A DNA stretch of 64,000 nucleotides from Veillonella sp. 3891 (GTDB lineage: Bacteria > Bacillota > Negativicutes > Veillonellales > Veillonellaceae): the NCBI RefSeq assembly GCF_003992315.1, contig NZ_RQVE01000003.1, positions 124,001-188,000 on the forward strand. Reading direction: 5' to 3'. The translations under genes were made by a program, and so were the position numbers. Numbering within the stretch: position 1 is the first letter of the stretch; each line of letters starts with the position of its first letter. Positions 62,157 through 64,000 of the stretch are shown piece by piece. The notes beneath the pieces were generated by a model. The model was not told where the DNA came from and ran no database searches. It worked only from the letters and a program-made list of their open reading frames with translations.

Positions 62157-64000
62157 TGCCAACCATTCATGTTTTAGATGAAACGACCATCAATCAGATT
62201 GCAGCAGGAGAAGTGGTAGAACGCCCTGCCTCTGTAATCAAAGAATTAGTAGAAAATGCTATCGATGCAGGGGCTACTTCTATTGAAGTAGAAATTGCAG
62301 AAGGTGGCATCGAATACATGCGCATTACCGACAATGGGTGCGGTATGTCCGAAGTAGATGCACGCTTAGCTGTATTGCGCCACGCTACTAGTAAAATTCG
62401 CAGCGCCGACGATTTATACGACATTGCCTCCTTAGGGTTTCGTGGGGAAGCTATTGCTAGCATCGCCTCCGTATCCAAGTTTACCTTGCGTACACGACAA
62501 GAAACAGATGATATGGGTACACGGATTTACATCGAAGGTGGTCACATGGTGGACTGCGATCCATGTGGTACCTCAGTGGGTACCACTATTGAGGTGAAAG
62601 ATTTATTCTATAACACCCCGGCTCGTAGAAAGTTTTTAAAATCAACTCGTACAGAAGCGAATAAGATTCAGGATATGATTAGCAAACTTGCACTGAGCCA
62701 TACTCATATTGCTTTCAAATGTATTGTAGATACTCGGGTGACAATCATGACGCCGGGGAATCATAAGATGGTGGATACTATCGCTGCTTTATACGGATTT
62801 AAAGTCAGTGAAGATGTATTTCCCATCGCCTATGAAGCAGAAGGCATATATGTAGAAGGTGTGGTCAGCAAGCCAACGGTACTAAAGAGTAGCCGTCAAT
62901 GGCAGACGACCATAGTGAACCAACGTGTCATTGCCGATAAGGCTATCTACAAGGCTATCGATACGGCATACCATGCACTATTGCCAAAAGGTGGCTATCC
63001 TTTAGTAGTGTTACAAATTGTCGTACCTCCTGGAACCGTAGATATCAATGTACATCCACGGAAAAGTGCAGTGAAATTCTCAGATGATAAACCGGTTTTT
63101 AAAGCCGTGTATAACAGTATTTTGCAAGCTTTAGAAAACCCTACGCATCACGTAACAACCAATCAAGAAGAAACCATTGCTACAGCCATCGACTACGATA
63201 AAGTATTCACTGGACGTTCTCAAGGATTTACGGTAATGCGTGAAAAAACAGAGGTTCTCGTGGATACGATTCGTCAAAAGGGATATACTGCGCCACAACG
63301 TACTGTGTACGAGCAAAGTAATTTTAATGAATCACTGGATGTGAATGAAAACTTTGTGCCTAAAAGTTATACACAGGAAGATAAAGATCGATTCAGAGCT
63401 ATCCGTGAATCACGACCTAACCTAGTGCCAAGCTCAGTAGAGCCATATATGAACCAGACTGGAAATGAATCCATATCTGGAGATCTAACTGCAGTACAAG
63501 GAGTAGCAGGTAATTCTCACACGGAGAGAACTATTGGTGTAGATGATTCCTATGATATTAATCGTGGTGATTCATATAATACTAATACCAGTAAAACAGC
63601 GGCCAATCACGGACTACTTCCTATGGGCCAAGTAGCCTCTTGCTATATTTTGGCAAAAAAAGGCGATGATTTATATATTATCGATCAACATGCAGCGCAC
63701 GAACGTGTGCGGTATGACAAACTATGCAAATCCTCCGAGTCCATTCCTATGCAGGAATTGTTGATGCCTATGTATATGGATGTCAGTGAAGAAGAGTTAA
63801 CATTGGCGGAAGAACAGAGAGATGCATTGTTAGATTTAGGATTCCAAGTAGACCAAGGAGGACCCACTTCCTTACGTATTGATGGTCATCCTGTGGATTT
63901 CATTGAAAGCAAAGTTCCAGAGATTTTACAATACGTCTTTTCCTATATGCATGATCATCAAAGTCCAAGTGCTGCTCAGTTACGCCATGAAATGTTGGCC
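62156..64000 (+). CDS. mutL: DNA mismatch repair protein MutL, 3' end beyond window
   Basis: The frame starts at the ATG overlapping the mutS stop and runs off the right edge, giving 615 visible residues. The GHKL ATPase is complete: NQIAAGEVVERPASVIKELVENAIDAG, DNGCGM, SLGFRGEAIASI, LFYNTPARRKF and HPRKSAVKFSD. A variable linker (~330-475) is followed by the start of the C-terminal endonuclease domain with DQHAAHERVRYD (motif DQHA(X)2E). This means it is the nicking type found in bacteria without MutH. The rest lies outside. Confidence 0.97.
   Translation, partial: MPTIHVLDETTINQIAAGEVVERPASVIKELVENAIDAGATSIEVEIAEGGIEYMRITDNGCGMSEVDARLAVLRHATSKIRSADDLYDIASLGFRGEAIASIASVSKFTLRTRQETDDMGTRIYIEGGHMVDCDPCGTSVGTTIEVKDLFYNTPARRKFLKSTRTEANKIQDMISKLALSHTHIAFKCIVDTRVTIMTPGNHKMVDTIAALYGFKVSEDVFPIAYEAEGIYVEGVVSKPTVLKSSRQWQTTIVNQRVIADKAIYKAIDTAYHALLPKGGYPLVVLQIVVPPGTVDINVHPRKSAVKFSDDKPVFKAVYNSILQALENPTHHVTTNQEETIATAIDYDKVFTGRSQGFTVMREKTEVLVDTIRQKGYTAPQRTVYEQSNFNESLDVNENFVPKSYTQEDKDRFRAIRESRPNLVPSSVEPYMNQTGNESISGDLTAVQGVAGNSHTERTIGVDDSYDINRGDSYNTNTSKTAANHGLLPMGQVASCYILAKKGDDLYIIDQHAAHERVRYDKLCKSSESIPMQELLMPMYMDVSEEELTLAEEQRDALLDLGFQVDQGGPTSLRIDGHPVDFIESKVPEILQYVFSYMHDHQSPSAAQLRHEMLA

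Overview
The window is a low-GC chromosomal stretch from a Gram-negative-enveloped member of the Firmicutes lineage, most likely Veillonella or a close relative (Negativicutes). Outer-membrane proteins (TonB-dependent receptors, a YadA-type trimeric adhesin, a classical autotransporter) occur beside Firmicutes-style regulation: a T-box leader on the trp operon, a SigH/Spo0H-type sigma factor, a HutP-family protein and a TPP riboswitch. The genus call comes from gene content and is inference.

Region 1 (1-17.7 kb) is accessory and envelope-facing. It opens with a decayed cluster of small immunity-like genes (frameshifted DUF4241, a broken small ORF, a DUF2004-like gene) and a 35-codon relic of an IS21-family istB. 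A minus-strand operon then encodes an exported CbiK-type chelatase and a metal/tetrapyrrole-binding lipoprotein. Next come a YadA-like adhesin with an unusual coiled-coil tail behind its membrane anchor, and two ~1,700-residue paralogues. Each paralogue appears to fuse a complete TonB-dependent receptor to a second outer-membrane barrel. A good Fur-box match precedes the first.

Region 2 (17.7-32.9 kb) is metabolic: a DUF454 membrane protein, aroD, a T-box-controlled trpEGD(CF)BA operon, a HutP-like protein, menB-menE-thioesterase, and trmD with a SPOUT methyltransferase and yebC.

Region 3 (33-38.1 kb) holds an AbiF/Abi_2 HEPN toxin gene on the minus strand. Between a consensus promoter and this gene lies a ~74-nt structured RNA ending in an intrinsic terminator, a layout that fits an RNA-antitoxin system. 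Divergent from it is a TPP riboswitch driving thiC, followed by two lipoproteins and a small secreted protein.

Region 4 (38.2-48.1 kb) is a core translation, isoprenoid and envelope block: rpsB-tsf-pyrH-frr-x-uppS-cdsA-dxr-rseP-ispG-proS.

Region 5 (48.2-64 kb) has a classical autotransporter preceded by a relic of another one, then ssrA (tmRNA, minus strand), sigH, secG, rnr, smpB, a PHP phosphoesterase, a P-loop/Asp23-like fusion, miaB, mutS and the 5' part of mutL. The trans-translation parts (tmRNA, SmpB, RNase R) lie within 4.5 kb.

The two items most worth follow-up are the double-barrel receptor fusions (6503-17288) and the AbiF/structured-RNA locus (32989-34181).
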